The notes beneath the pieces were generated by a model. The model ran no database searches. It saw only the letters and a program-made list of their open reading frames with translations, and was not told the DNA's origin. Below, in pieces: positions 1 to 8,276 of a stretch of DNA of 64,000 nt. Both the position numbers and the translations under genes were made by a program. This DNA comes from JANPBY01 sp963805505. GTDB taxonomy: Bacteria > Actinomycetota > Actinomycetes > DATJPE01. Location of the stretch: the NCBI GenBank assembly GCA_963805505.1, contig CAWDUP010000001.1, positions 327,574 through 391,573 on the forward strand, given 5' to 3'. Within the stretch, counting starts at the first letter, position 1. Each line of letters opens with the position of its first letter.

Positions 1-172
1 CTACGAAGGAGCCGGTGATCTGCGCGACCTGGAAGGGGATCGCGACGTAGGTGATCATCGAACCGAGGTAGGAGATCAGTCCGGCGCCGAAGAGCAGTCG
101 GAAGTCAGCAGAGCTGCGCAGAGGAGTGACATCGAGCCGAAGGCGTCGAGCCAACCCCAAGATGCCGCTCAC
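1..172 (-). CDS. MFS transporter, N-terminal fragment (runs off left edge)
   Basis: Only about 57 N-terminal residues are in the window. Reading leftward from a GTG at 172 gives a basic cytoplasmic start, then a segment containing RLLFGAGLISYLGSMITYVA, followed by PFQVAQITGSF. This matches the first membrane helix and loop of drug or siderophore exporters of the MFS_3/EntS type. It lies about 95 bp downstream of the 269-874 gene on the same strand and may belong to the same transcript. The substrate cannot be inferred from this fragment. Confidence 0.75.
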   Translation of the reverse strand, partial: MSGILGLARRLRLDVTPLRSSADFRLLFGAGLISYLGSMITYVAIPFQVAQITGSFV

Positions 173-268
173 GGGGGTCGAGCGTCCCCGCCCTCGACGG
201 CGTAGGCAACTGGTTTGTCCGTCGGTGTCGCCAGCGTGGCTACGGCAACGCGTGCGCCAGCGGCTCGC

Positions 269-874
269 TCACCGTGCCGACGGACCGCTCACGCGGTCGA
301 GGAGCTGGCCCAACCGATCACGGAACCTGGCCAACCCCTGGGGCGATCGCTGGTCGACCTCGCCGGCGGCCGCACTGACCAGGTGCTGCATGCTGTCGAA
401 GGACACGTCCGGAACGACGAGGTCGGCGCTCACGACGCTCAGGGACTCGTGGGCGACCCCCTCGAGCTCCTCGTCACCCCCGTCCAGCGCAAGGACAGTT
501 GCTCCGGCGTGACGGGCGTCCCAGGCCCGCTGCAGCAGGCCTTCCGGTGCGTTCTGCTCAGCGACCACGACGACCGTCTCGCCCCGGGTTGCTGCTTCGA
601 GACGCGCCGTGGTGATCGAGAGGTGTGGTGGCGCGCCGACCGGAACCGACCACCGGACCAGGGTCGGGTTCAGCTCGGGGATCCCCGAGTAGCGCGCCTC
701 GTCGCTGAGATGCGCGGTCAGGTGCCAGGGCTCCTCATCCGGGGTCCCGACCAGCAGCAGGCCATTCTTCGTCGTCGTGCTTCGCCGCATGGTGCGCGCG
801 AACGAACGCGTGCGGTCGATCCATCCGGTGGTGGAAAGGAGCTCGCGCAGGGCATCGACCTGGGCCTTGTCCAC
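269..874 (-). CDS. Hypothetical protein, 201 aa
   Basis: I do not recognise this protein. It starts at GTG 874, 45 bp downstream of the GntR gene stop on the same strand, so it is probably co-transcribed with that regulator. It is soluble, with no signal peptide or membrane segment. The middle (residues ~95-150) alternates hydrophobic strands and small residues (TVVVVAEQN, ATVLALDGG), suggesting an alpha/beta fold, and the C-terminus is helical and charged. No catalytic motif is obvious. The start is not firmly fixed because no strong ribosome-binding site precedes it. Confidence 0.6.
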   Translation of the reverse strand: MDKAQVDALRELLSTTGWIDRTRSFARTMRRSTTTKNGLLLVGTPDEEPWHLTAHLSDEARYSGIPELNPTLVRWSVPVGAPPHLSITTARLEAATRGETVVVVAEQNAPEGLLQRAWDARHAGATVLALDGGDEELEGVAHESLSVVSADLVVPDVSFDSMQHLVSAAAGEVDQRSPQGLARFRDRLGQLLDRVSGPSAR

Positions 875-919
875 CAGTCCATCGTGCCCGAGCGACGGCA
901 GCCGACCAAAGAATCCCGG

Positions 920-1597
920 CTACGGCGCGCCGGGCTCGTCCACGTCGAGGGTGGAGAGCTGGCGGAGCGGACGCAAACGGTGCTCGTCGAGGAGCTTCAC
1001 CACCAGAGCAGTGTCGCGCTTTCGCAGCGCCGCGAGGATCTTGCGATGGTCCTTGTGATCATTGAGCCGGTTGGCGGGGTCGGCGAAGAACACCGCCCGA
1101 TAGGGGTCGGACTGATCCCAGGCGATCGCGATGATTCGTTTGAGCTGGTCCATCCCCGCGGCGTCGAACACGGTGAAGTGAAAGGCACGATCCAGATTGA
1201 TCATGCGCACCACGTCATGGTCCTGGTCGGCCTGCTCCATCGCCGTGACCAGCCCGCGCATCGAGGCGATGTCGTCGTCGGAGAGCTTGGGGACCGACCG
1301 TTGAACCGCCATCGTCTCCAGCGTCGAGCGGACATCGCACAGCTCGAGGAGCTCGTCACGACTCAGCTGCGTGACGAAGAAGCCTCGGTGGGGGGAGTGA
1401 ACCAGCAGGCCCTCGCTCTCGAGGGTCTTGAGGGCCTCCCGCACGGGGACCACGCTGACCCGAAGCTCCGAGGCGACCACGTCTTGCAGAACCTGGTCCC
1501 CAGGCTTCAGCCGACCGGACAGGATCCACCGGCGAATCTCCTTGAGAGCGGCCTGCTGGGCGGTCGGCGGCCGCTCGTAGGCAGGGGAGATGCTCAC
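920..1597 (-). CDS. GntR family transcriptional regulator, FCD (FadR) subfamily
   Basis: The 225-aa protein has an N-terminal winged helix (residues ~15-80) with the GntR pattern LKPGDQVLQDVVASELRVS followed by VPVREALKTLESEGLL. A helical FCD ligand-binding domain follows (residues ~85-215), with the arginine, aspartate and histidine residues typical of metal-binding FCD domains (NLDRAFHFTVF, LNDHKDH). FCD proteins usually repress catabolic operons and release DNA on binding a small organic acid. It is divergent from the 1765 operon, and an imperfect palindrome at 1695-1710 lies between them; a related site lies at 5071-5086. The start is GTG. The effector is unknown. Confidence 0.88.
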   Translation of the reverse strand: MSISPAYERPPTAQQAALKEIRRWILSGRLKPGDQVLQDVVASELRVSVVPVREALKTLESEGLLVHSPHRGFFVTQLSRDELLELCDVRSTLETMAVQRSVPKLSDDDIASMRGLVTAMEQADQDHDVVRMINLDRAFHFTVFDAAGMDQLKRIIAIAWDQSDPYRAVFFADPANRLNDHKDHRKILAALRKRDTALVVKLLDEHRLRPLRQLSTLDVDEPGAP

Positions 1598-1694
1598 GGG
1601 GACGCCGTACTCCTTGGTTGCTCGTGCAGCCGGGTCGTTGCTGCGACGGTAGTCGTTCTTCGCGACCGAAAGACCCTCTCCGGCCCTGGACGTA

Positions 1695-1710
1695 AGATCT
1701 TATAATATCT
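1695..1710. promoter_or_regulatory. Operator-like palindrome (type A) in divergent promoter region
   Basis: AGATCTTATAATATCT is a 16-bp palindrome with one mismatched pair, in the gap between the GntR/FCD gene and the SnoaL-like gene. It contains TATAAT at 1701-1706, a perfect -10 hexamer on the plus strand, so a bound protein would block RNA polymerase. Eleven consecutive bases (AGATCTTATAA) recur at 5071-5081 ahead of the transporter operon. Binding by the adjacent GntR protein is an inference. Confidence 0.55.
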
Positions 1711-1764
1711 ATTGTTGGCGAAGATGTCCGCTCGCTCCAGCCAGCTCAACGGAAAGGCCCATCG

Positions 1765-2262
1765 ATGGAAGACGCCGCGCGCAACAAGCAGATCGCCCTC
1801 GAGATCTGGGGGGCCGACCTCAACGATCGCGACCCTGACTCGCCGGAGTTCAGAGAGCATTTCGACAAGTACTACACGCAGGACTACTGGAACCACGCTT
1901 CCGAGCCAGGCAAGGATCGCGGCTTCGAGAACGCCTACTTCGTGGCGAACGCCTTCAAAGAGCTGTTCACTGACGCGCGTTTCGACATCGAGTTCGCAGC
2001 AGCGGACGACGATCTGGTCTTCCTCAAGGGAAAGTTCTCGGCCAAGAACACCGGTGGGCGTCTGTTCGGGGTCCCCGCCACCGGCACCGAGGTGTCGCAG
2101 GACCATGTGCACATCCTGCGGTTCCGGGACGGCCTGATCGCGGAGCACTTCGTCGTACGCGACGACTACCCGATGTATCGCCAGATCGTGCCCAACGACC
2201 AGGACGGCGGGATCTTGCGGTTCGTCGACACCGACAAGTACCACGCACCGGAGCAGGCGTGA
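1765..2262 (+). CDS. SnoaL/NTF2-like protein
   Basis: This 165-aa soluble protein has the pattern of SnoaL-like (nuclear transport factor 2 fold) proteins: an N-terminal helix (ALEIWGADLN), a region with WNHASEPGKDRG, and a strand with DHVHILRFRDGLIAEHFVVRD, in which the WNH and DHVHILRF...GLIAEHF segments are characteristic. Members act as small hydrolases, cyclases or isomerases, or as ligand-binding proteins. The start at ATG 1765 follows a GGAAAGG ribosome-binding site. The stop overlaps the GTG start of the YceI gene (GTGA), implying translational coupling. A role in the neighbouring catabolic pathway is inferred only from position. Confidence 0.72.
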   Translation: MEDAARNKQIALEIWGADLNDRDPDSPEFREHFDKYYTQDYWNHASEPGKDRGFENAYFVANAFKELFTDARFDIEFAAADDDLVFLKGKFSAKNTGGRLFGVPATGTEVSQDHVHILRFRDGLIAEHFVVRDDYPMYRQIVPNDQDGGILRFVDTDKYHAPEQA

Positions 2263-2843
2263 CGTCGCAGAGCGATGCGCTGACCCGCGTCGTCGAAGGC
2301 CGCGCGGTCCCGGTTCCTCGCCGGTGGGCCTTCGAAGCGGGAAACAGCGAGATCGCATTCTCGGTCAAGCACATGATGATCTCCCGGGTCCGCGGGCGGT
2401 TCAAAGACTTCTCGGGAACCATCGAGATCGCAGACCAGCCCGAAGAGTCGACGGCGGCGGTGAGCATCGCCGCGGCCAGCATCGACACGGGTCTCGACTT
2501 CCGGGACAAGGACATGCGCGGGCCGGACTTCCTCGACGTGGAAAGACACCCGACGCTCGAGTTCACGAGCACCGACCTCAAGGCTGCGGGTGACACCTGG
2601 GAGCTGACGGGCGATCTGACGATCGCCGGCCGTACCCGTCCGATCACCCTCGATGTCGAGTTCCAAGGTGCTGCGATCGACCCGTGGGGTCACCAGAAGG
2701 CCGTGTTCTCCGCCAAGACCGAACTCGTCCGGGAAGACTTCGGGCTGACCTACAACAAGGCGATCGAGGGTGGCGGGGTTCTCATCGGTTCCACGATCAG
2801 GATAGAGATCGAGATCCAGGCCAAGCCGATCCTCGACGCATAG
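2259..2843 (+). CDS. YceI family protein
   Basis: The 194-aa sequence fits the YceI lipid-binding-like beta barrel: RRWAFEAGNSEIAFSVKHM near the start, then VRGRFKDFSGTIEI, IDTGLDFRDKDMRGPDFLDV, and ELTGDLTIAGRTRPITLDV. Family members bind polyisoprenoid or other amphiphilic molecules in an elongated barrel. There is no signal peptide, so this copy is probably cytoplasmic. It begins with GTG overlapping the preceding stop and is the second gene of a three-gene unit. It may carry or sequester a hydrophobic intermediate, but the sequence gives no direct evidence of that. Confidence 0.88.
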   Translation: MTSQSDALTRVVEGRAVPVPRRWAFEAGNSEIAFSVKHMMISRVRGRFKDFSGTIEIADQPEESTAAVSIAAASIDTGLDFRDKDMRGPDFLDVERHPTLEFTSTDLKAAGDTWELTGDLTIAGRTRPITLDVEFQGAAIDPWGHQKAVFSAKTELVREDFGLTYNKAIEGGGVLIGSTIRIEIEIQAKPILDA

Positions 2844-2899
2844 CCCGCAGCGCAGTTCAGGACAGAGCACGACGAACCCGAAGGTGAGAGGTCACGAAG

Positions 2900-3745
2900 A
2901 TGGTTGAGCTGAATGCGGTCCCGATGGAGGACCGGACGATCGTTCGCAACGTCGAGCCGACCGAACACCATCTGCTGCTCGAGCCGAGCCCTCGGTGGGT
3001 GCGGGTGATCGTGAACGGGGTGGCCATCGCGGACTCACGCAACGTGGTGCTGGCCGATGAGAGCAAGCACATGCCGGTCTACTACTTCCCCGTCGAGGAC
3101 GTACGGATGGACCTCCTCACGCCGAGCGGACGCACGCGCGACCTGCCGGAGCTGGGGACGGCCACCTACCTGTCGGTCAACGTCGACGGGAAGCAGGTCG
3201 ACAACGCCGGCTGGGTGTTCGACGGTGAGACCTCGGAGAAGGCTGCCGGTCTTCGCGGGATGGTGGCCTTCTACTGGTCGAAGATGGACCAGTGGCTGGA
3301 AGAGGACGACGAGGTCTACGTCCATCCGCGCGACCCTCGTCACCGGGTCGACGTGTGCAACAGCTCACGGCATGTCCAGGTGACCGTGCTCGGAAAGGTG
3401 GTGGCCGACTCGACCCGTCCGCGCATCTTGTTCGAGACCAACCTGCCGATCCGCTTCTACATCCCACGGGCTGACCTGGCGCCGGGAGTCCTCGTCGACT
3501 CCGACACGACCTCCCAGTGTCCCTACAAGGGGGTGGCCAGCTATCACTCGATTCGGGTCGGTGACACGATCGCCAAGGATGTCGCCTGGTATTACCGCTA
3601 CCCGCTGGCCGAGGCCGCAAAGATCGAGAACCTGGTGTGCTTCTTCAACGAGCGGGTGGACGCGATCGTCGTCGACGGCGAGGAGCTGCCGAAGCCGCGC
3701 ACGCCGTGGACCAAGGCCCCTCAATTGATCAAGGTCACCGACTAG
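2900..3745 (+). CDS. DUF427 domain protein with two DUF427 repeats
   Basis: The 281-aa protein carries two DUF427 units, residues ~30-130 and ~145-255. Each has the family pattern of a short strand with RVIVNGVAIADS or QVTVLGKVVADS, then a YYFPVEDVRMDLL or RFYIPRADLAPG segment, a conserved CPYKG-like turn (complete in the second unit: SQCPYKGVASYHSIRVGD), and a tyrosine-rich end (VAWYYRYP). DUF427 is a compact beta fold of unknown biochemical function, often next to catabolic or redox genes. An AGGTGAGAGGT ribosome-binding site precedes ATG 2900. It converges on the ABC ATPase gene 25 bp away. Confidence 0.85.
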   Translation: MVELNAVPMEDRTIVRNVEPTEHHLLLEPSPRWVRVIVNGVAIADSRNVVLADESKHMPVYYFPVEDVRMDLLTPSGRTRDLPELGTATYLSVNVDGKQVDNAGWVFDGETSEKAAGLRGMVAFYWSKMDQWLEEDDEVYVHPRDPRHRVDVCNSSRHVQVTVLGKVVADSTRPRILFETNLPIRFYIPRADLAPGVLVDSDTTSQCPYKGVASYHSIRVGDTIAKDVAWYYRYPLAEAAKIENLVCFFNERVDAIVVDGEELPKPRTPWTKAPQLIKVTD

Positions 3746-3770
3746 CAGTCACCGCGCCGCGCGGGGCAGG

Positions 3771-4898
3771 TCACGCCAGGGCCGGCTCGTCGACGAGGAC
3801 CGTGCACGATTCACGCGGGAGCTCGAGGTAGACGCGATCACCGGTCTCCGGGCGAGAGAGCGGGCTCTGCCGAACGACGACCGTGTGATCGCCGACCCTG
3901 ATCTCGCAGCCGAGGATCTCGCCGAGGAACTCGACCTTCGCCACGACTCCCTCCAGCACGTTCGCGGTGCCGGGGGCGATCGCGTGCGTACGGATGTTCT
4001 CGGGGCGAACAGACAGCGTCACGGTCGCGCCCACCGGTGAGTCGCCAGGGCAGGCGGTCTGGAGCACCCCGCCAAGAGTCTGGACGAGCATGTCACCGGA
4101 AGGCAGCCGTTCGAGCACCTCACCCCGAACCAGGTTGGCGCGACCGACGAAGTCGGCGACGAACCGCGACCCCGGCTGCTGGTAGATCTCGCGCGGGGTG
4201 CCCTCCTGGACGATCCGGCCCTGGCTCATCACAGCCACCCGGTCGGACATGCTCAACGCCTCCGACTGGTCGTGCGTGACGTACAGGGTGGTGATGCCCA
4301 GGCGGCTCTGCAGATCACGAAGCTCGAGGCGCATGTCGTCGCGGAGCTTGGCGTCCAGGTTGGACAGCGGTTCGTCCAGGAGCAGCAGCGCCGGCTTGCG
4401 CACCAGCGCCCTGGCCAGCGCCAGGCGCTGCTGCTGTCCACCGGACATGGCCACGGCTGGACGCTGGATCAAGTCGCTGAGTCGAACCAGGGCCAGGGCG
4501 TCCTCGACGTTCTCCCTGATCTCGACCTTGCTCAACTTGGGCGAACGCACCTTGAGGGGGAAGGCGACGTTCTCGAACACCGTCATGTGCGGCCAGATCG
4601 CGTAGTTCTGGAAGACCATCCCGATGTCGCGATGGTCTGGGCTCACATGCTCGCCGCTGCCCGAAAGGCGTTCTCCGGCAAGGCGAATCTCGCCGCCGTC
4701 GGCGTTCTCGAGGCCGGCGACACAACGCAGCGTCGTCGTCTTGCCGCAACCCGAGGGGCCGAGCAGCGAGTAGAACTGTCCAGGCTCGATGGTCAAGGAC
4801 ACGCCGCGGACGATGTGCTTGAGCTGGCCATCAGTGACGTAGTCCTTGGCGAGGTCGTTGATCTCGAGGCGAGCTCCTGGGCCGGACGTGTCCTTCAT
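3771..4898 (-). CDS. ABC transporter ATP-binding protein (spermidine/putrescine/Fe3+ type)
   Basis: This is the cytoplasmic ATPase of an importer. Visible in order are Walker A (GPSGCGKTT), the Q-loop (VFQNYAIWPHMTVFENV), the signature MSGGQQQRLALARAL, Walker B (LLLLDEPLSNLDAKLR), the H-loop (YVTHDQSEAL), and a C-terminal TOBE-type domain (~residues 265-375). Length 375 aa is normal for PotA/FbpC proteins. I start at ATG 4898, preceded by GGAGA, not the longer in-frame reading from 5012, whose extra 38 residues look non-coding. It is divergent from the binding protein and permease genes (5168 onward), its likely partners, and shares their regulatory region. Confidence 0.92.
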   Translation of the reverse strand: MKDTSGPGARLEINDLAKDYVTDGQLKHIVRGVSLTIEPGQFYSLLGPSGCGKTTTLRCVAGLENADGGEIRLAGERLSGSGEHVSPDHRDIGMVFQNYAIWPHMTVFENVAFPLKVRSPKLSKVEIRENVEDALALVRLSDLIQRPAVAMSGGQQQRLALARALVRKPALLLLDEPLSNLDAKLRDDMRLELRDLQSRLGITTLYVTHDQSEALSMSDRVAVMSQGRIVQEGTPREIYQQPGSRFVADFVGRANLVRGEVLERLPSGDMLVQTLGGVLQTACPGDSPVGATVTLSVRPENIRTHAIAPGTANVLEGVVAKVEFLGEILGCEIRVGDHTVVVRQSPLSRPETGDRVYLELPRESCTVLVDEPALA

Positions 4899-5021
4899 GG
4901 CGTCTCCGTCGCTGGCGGCTGTTGGATGGGCTTGATGGGCATCGATGGGGGGATCGGTCGGGCGGCGTTCAAGTGTCGCGCGCGGCTGGTCTCGATTGGG
5001 TAACCAGGTCACTCCGGGTGC

Positions 5022-5050
5022 TTGACGGCATTATGTATCCAGAATACGGT
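5022..5050 (+). promoter_or_regulatory. Promoter with overlapping operator-like palindrome (type B)
   Basis: TTGACG at 5022-5027 and TACGGT at 5045-5050 are 17 bp apart and fit an actinobacterial sigma-70-type promoter directed at the transporter operon. The spacer and -10 region hold GTATCCAGAATAC (5035-5047), a 13-bp palindrome with one mismatched pair. It matches the perfect palindrome GTATCCTGGATAC at 12587-12599 in front of the second GntR gene. Repression of the long operon by that regulator is inferred. Confidence 0.55.
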
Positions 5051-5070
5051 CTGCGCCAAGGGCGGATCTC

Positions 5071-5086
5071 AGATCTTATAAAATCC
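5071..5086. promoter_or_regulatory. Operator-like palindrome (type A), second copy
   Basis: AGATCTTATAAAATCC repeats the first 11 bases of the palindrome at 1695-1710 and keeps the central TTATAA. It lies in the 269-bp gap between the divergent ATPase and binding-protein genes, about 25 bp downstream of the type B site. The gap therefore carries one site of each kind, suggesting control by both GntR/FCD regulators of the region. Confidence 0.5.
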
Positions 5087-5167
5087 GCCTGGGATCAAGC
5101 TCGAACCGCCAGCGTTGCGGCCTGTCTGGGCCGGATCGCCTGTATCCCTAGAAGAAGGGCACAGCGC

Positions 5168-6334
5168 ATGACCTCAGTACGCAAGGTCGCTGCCTTCGCT
5201 CTCGTCGCCGGCCTCGCGCTGGCCGGTTGCGGCAGCAGTGGCTCAGACGGAGGCGGCGGGCAGATCGCCCCGGTCGCCACCCCCAGCGCGAGCGACATCG
5301 CCTGTGACGCGGTCCAGGTTGGCCCGGTCACTCGGTGCGAGAACTTCTACACCGACTATTGGCCGACCATCAACACCAACCTCGACGCCCTCTACCAAGA
5401 AGCGCAGACCGTGGATGGCGGCAAGCTCGTCGTCTGGGACTGGTACGAGCTCAGCCCCGACGTGATCGCCGCGTTCAACGCACGGTTCCCCAACATCAAG
5501 GTGAAGAGCCGCGGGCTGACGTACAACACCTCAAGCGCGATCATCGCGGCGAAGGCAGCCGGCGAGCGGAACACCGACATCGTGTCCGGATCGATCACCA
5601 GCAGCACAGACATGTACGACCAGGGCTTCTGGCAGAAGATCGACTGGACGCAGTACGGCGTCCCGAAGGAGTGGTTCAACCTCGGCGCTCCCGAGATGCT
5701 CCCGGACAGCTGGAACGGCAGCCTGCTGCAGTACAACACCGACAAGGTGGACTCGGTTCCGGCCAGCCTGGACGGCCTGACTGCCGCCGAGTACAAGGGC
5801 AAGGTCGCGGTGGCGAACTACAACGCCCAGGACTTCAGCGGCTACGGCATGGCGAACGGCCAAGATGCCATGGTGTCGCTCATCAACCAGCTCAAGTCCG
5901 ATGCCGGCATGGCCGTCGTCGACGACACATCATCGTTGCTGTCCAGCGGTGACAAGCCGGTCGTCTTGGCCGGTCAGCTGTTCAACCCGAACGACGCGCT
6001 GTCGCTGGCCTCCTTCGACGACAGCAACCAGTTCGCCCAGTTCTCCGGCGTGAACGTCGACGCGAAGAACAAGCCAGCTGCCGTGCTGTGGGCGCTGTGG
6101 AACGCCTACGACCCGGATTGGATCAAGACCCGGCTCACCTCGCCGGACTTCGCGACCTCGTCCATGCCCTTCCTCGGCCTTCCGACCGCGACGTTCGACC
6201 AGGCCACCGGGCTGATCAAGAAGAACATCGACGCCTGGCTGTCAGGTATCGACAGCGCGCAGTTCGAGACGCAGGACAACCGCGACGACTGGAACGCCAT
6301 GATCAAGGCTGCGGACAAGGCGCTCAACGGCTAG
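5168..6334 (+). CDS. ABC transporter extracellular solute-binding lipoprotein
   Basis: ATG 5168 follows GAAGAAGGG and begins a lipoprotein signal peptide: basic MTSVRK, a hydrophobic core, and lipobox LAGC with cysteine 20, then a Gly/Ser-rich linker. The mature part (~368 aa) resembles family 1 or 8 binding proteins of the PotD/AfuA/iron-sulfate type, with KLVVWDWYELSPDVIAAFNARFP near its start and WLSGIDSAQ near its end. It would be anchored outside the membrane and deliver substrate to the fused permease encoded next. Its ATPase is probably the divergent 3771-4898 gene. An upstream in-frame extension to 4922 is non-coding. The ligand is not predictable; small anionic or polyamine-like solutes are typical of this class. 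Confidence 0.9.
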   Translation: MTSVRKVAAFALVAGLALAGCGSSGSDGGGGQIAPVATPSASDIACDAVQVGPVTRCENFYTDYWPTINTNLDALYQEAQTVDGGKLVVWDWYELSPDVIAAFNARFPNIKVKSRGLTYNTSSAIIAAKAAGERNTDIVSGSITSSTDMYDQGFWQKIDWTQYGVPKEWFNLGAPEMLPDSWNGSLLQYNTDKVDSVPASLDGLTAAEYKGKVAVANYNAQDFSGYGMANGQDAMVSLINQLKSDAGMAVVDDTSSLLSSGDKPVVLAGQLFNPNDALSLASFDDSNQFAQFSGVNVDAKNKPAAVLWALWNAYDPDWIKTRLTSPDFATSSMPFLGLPTATFDQATGLIKKNIDAWLSGIDSAQFETQDNRDDWNAMIKAADKALNG

Positions 6335-6446
6335 GTACGCCGAGCCCGAACCGGGGTGGCGTGTCGCTGGCGGCGCGCCACCCCGGACCAGCGCCTGATC
6401 GGGCACCGATCGAGCAGTGGAAGCCTTGAAGCGGAAGGATCAGGAC

Positions 6447-8276
6447 GTGAACCGATTGCGTCGCGTGAGCGGCATCACGGTCCTGACCGGCTTCGCGGTC
6501 GCAGTCTTGGTGCTCGTGATCGTCGTTCCCCTGACCGTCCAGCTGATCACCGCCTTTCGGGGCCCCTTCCTTCCCTTCGGCGTCCCGTCGGCGGAGTGGA
6601 GCCTGGTCAACTTCCAAACCCTGTGGTCGTTGGGCAGCGGGTTCGGCAAGGTCATCGTCGTCACCACGGTCTTCGTTGGTGGGTCGAGCGCGCTCGCGGT
6701 CCTGCTCGGGGGAGCCCTCGCTTGGCTGGTCGCTCGCACAGATCTGCCTGGGCGGAACCTGATCGCCGTCTTGGTGGTGGTGCCCTACATCATCCCGCCG
6801 ATCGTCAAGGCGCAGGCCTTCTTCTTGATGCTGGCCCCCGAGACCGGGATCCTGAACCAGCTGCTGCGCGCGCTGCCGTTCATCGGCGGCACCACCGGTC
6901 CGATCGACCCCTTCTCGTTCAGCTCCCTGGTGATGATCCAGGCGCTGTCGAACGTGACGTTCCCGTTCTTGTTGTTCATGCCGATCCTGCAATACATGGA
7001 CGGCTCGCTCGAGGAAGCGTCTCGAGTCTCTGGTGCTACCTGGTTCCAGACCCTGCGTCGGGTGACTTTGCCGGTCCTGTGGCCGGCCATCCTCGGGGTG
7101 ATCGCGTTGGCGTCGATCATCAACCTCGGGTCGCTGGAGGTGCCGCTGCTGTTCGGGCAGCAGTCCGGACGCGACATCTTCTCGCTCAAGCTGTGGAATC
7201 TGGTCAGCAGCCAGGTCGGTCAGCTTCCGCAGTACGGCCTGGCGGCGGCGTACGGCATGGTCTTCCTCGTCTTCACCTCGGGGATCTTCCTCGTCTATCG
7301 CCGGGCCACCCGCGACGCCGACCGCCGGGCATCGATCACGGGCAAGGGATTCCGGCCGCAGCGGCTGCGGCTGGGCCGCTCCCGTGGGCTGGTCGTCACC
7401 GGCGTGTGGCTGTTTCTCTTCGTCACCGCGGCGCTGCCGATCTTCTCCCTCATGTGGGCCTCGCTGACGCCGTTCCCGCTGCCCGTCACCTGGGAGAACT
7501 TCCGCACCCAGACCGACCTGTCCGCATTCGGCGCTGTGCTCACCGATCCCGAGTTCTGGGCGTCCTTGGCCCGCACGTTGATCATCGCCGTGTCCGCTTC
7601 CACGATCGCTGTGGTCACGGCCACCGTGCTGGCCTACTCAGTGGCCCGCGGCAAGCGAGGCTGGCGCAACAGCTTGCTCGACCTCACGGCATCGGCTTCA
7701 CTGGCGATCCCGGCGACCATCGCCGGCTTCTCGTTCTTCTTGCTCTTCTTGGTGACCAACAAGTGGATCGGCCTCAGCGGCACGCTGCTCGCGATGATCA
7801 TCGCCTACTCCTACCGGGTTTCGGTCGGTTACCGGATCAGCTTCAGCGCGACTCTGCAGATCAAGACCGAGCTCGAGGAGGCAGCGTCGGTCAGTGGGGC
7901 GAGTCGGCTGACGGCGTTCCGGCGCATCGTCCTGCCCCTGCTGACTCCCGCGATGTTCGCCGTGTGGATCCAGCTGTTCATCCTGTCGGCCAACGAGTTC
8001 ACGCTTCCCGCCTTCTTGGCGACCCCGGAGATCAGGCCGCTCTCGACCTACCTCTACTCGCTGATCAGCCCTCGGCAGGCGCAGCTGTACGCACCCGACC
8101 AAGGTGCTGCGATGGCCCTGATCTTCACCTTCGTCGTGCTCGTGACGGGGTACGGCCTCCAGCGTTGGCTCGCCCGTCGGTCACTGGCGGCCGCCGGCGC
8201 ATCGACGACGGGCCAGGGAGCGGCACCGGCGCCGGTGCCGACCAGCGAGCTGGTCAGCAGTGGGTCGTCGTCATGA
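6447..8276 (+). CDS. ABC transporter permease, two fused permease domains
   Basis: A 609-aa membrane protein with two consecutive binding-protein-dependent transport domains, each having about six helices and an EAA loop. The first loop reads EEASRVSGATWFQTLRRVTLP (~residues 190-210) and the second EEAASVSGASRLTAFRRIVLP (~475-495). Fused permeases of this kind occur in Fe3+/thiamine/phosphonate-type importers and work as a pseudo-dimer with one ATPase dimer. GTG 6447 follows GGAAGGA and gives a short basic N-terminus; a GTG at 6417 is possible but lacks a good ribosome-binding site. The stop overlaps the next start by 4 nt. Confidence 0.9.
   Translation: MNRLRRVSGITVLTGFAVAVLVLVIVVPLTVQLITAFRGPFLPFGVPSAEWSLVNFQTLWSLGSGFGKVIVVTTVFVGGSSALAVLLGGALAWLVARTDLPGRNLIAVLVVVPYIIPPIVKAQAFFLMLAPETGILNQLLRALPFIGGTTGPIDPFSFSSLVMIQALSNVTFPFLLFMPILQYMDGSLEEASRVSGATWFQTLRRVTLPVLWPAILGVIALASIINLGSLEVPLLFGQQSGRDIFSLKLWNLVSSQVGQLPQYGLAAAYGMVFLVFTSGIFLVYRRATRDADRRASITGKGFRPQRLRLGRSRGLVVTGVWLFLFVTAALPIFSLMWASLTPFPLPVTWENFRTQTDLSAFGAVLTDPEFWASLARTLIIAVSASTIAVVTATVLAYSVARGKRGWRNSLLDLTASASLAIPATIAGFSFFLLFLVTNKWIGLSGTLLAMIIAYSYRVSVGYRISFSATLQIKTELEEAASVSGASRLTAFRRIVLPLLTPAMFAVWIQLFILSANEFTLPAFLATPEIRPLSTYLYSLISPRQAQLYAPDQGAAMALIFTFVVLVTGYGLQRWLARRSLAAAGASTTGQGAAPAPVPTSELVSSGSSS

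Noticed and set aside
215..1705. Long open frame on the plus strand (496 codons)
   Set aside because: It lies antisense to the GntR regulator and the 201-aa gene; its translation has no recognisable motif and the minus-strand genes fit a known family.
4899..5012. N-terminal extension of the ABC ATPase
   Set aside because: ATG 4898 has a good ribosome-binding site and aligns with the family start; the extension covers regulatory DNA.
6356..8272. Upstream in-frame extension of the dehydrogenase gene
   Set aside because: It overlaps the entire permease gene in another frame; the true start is ATG 8273 at the permease stop.
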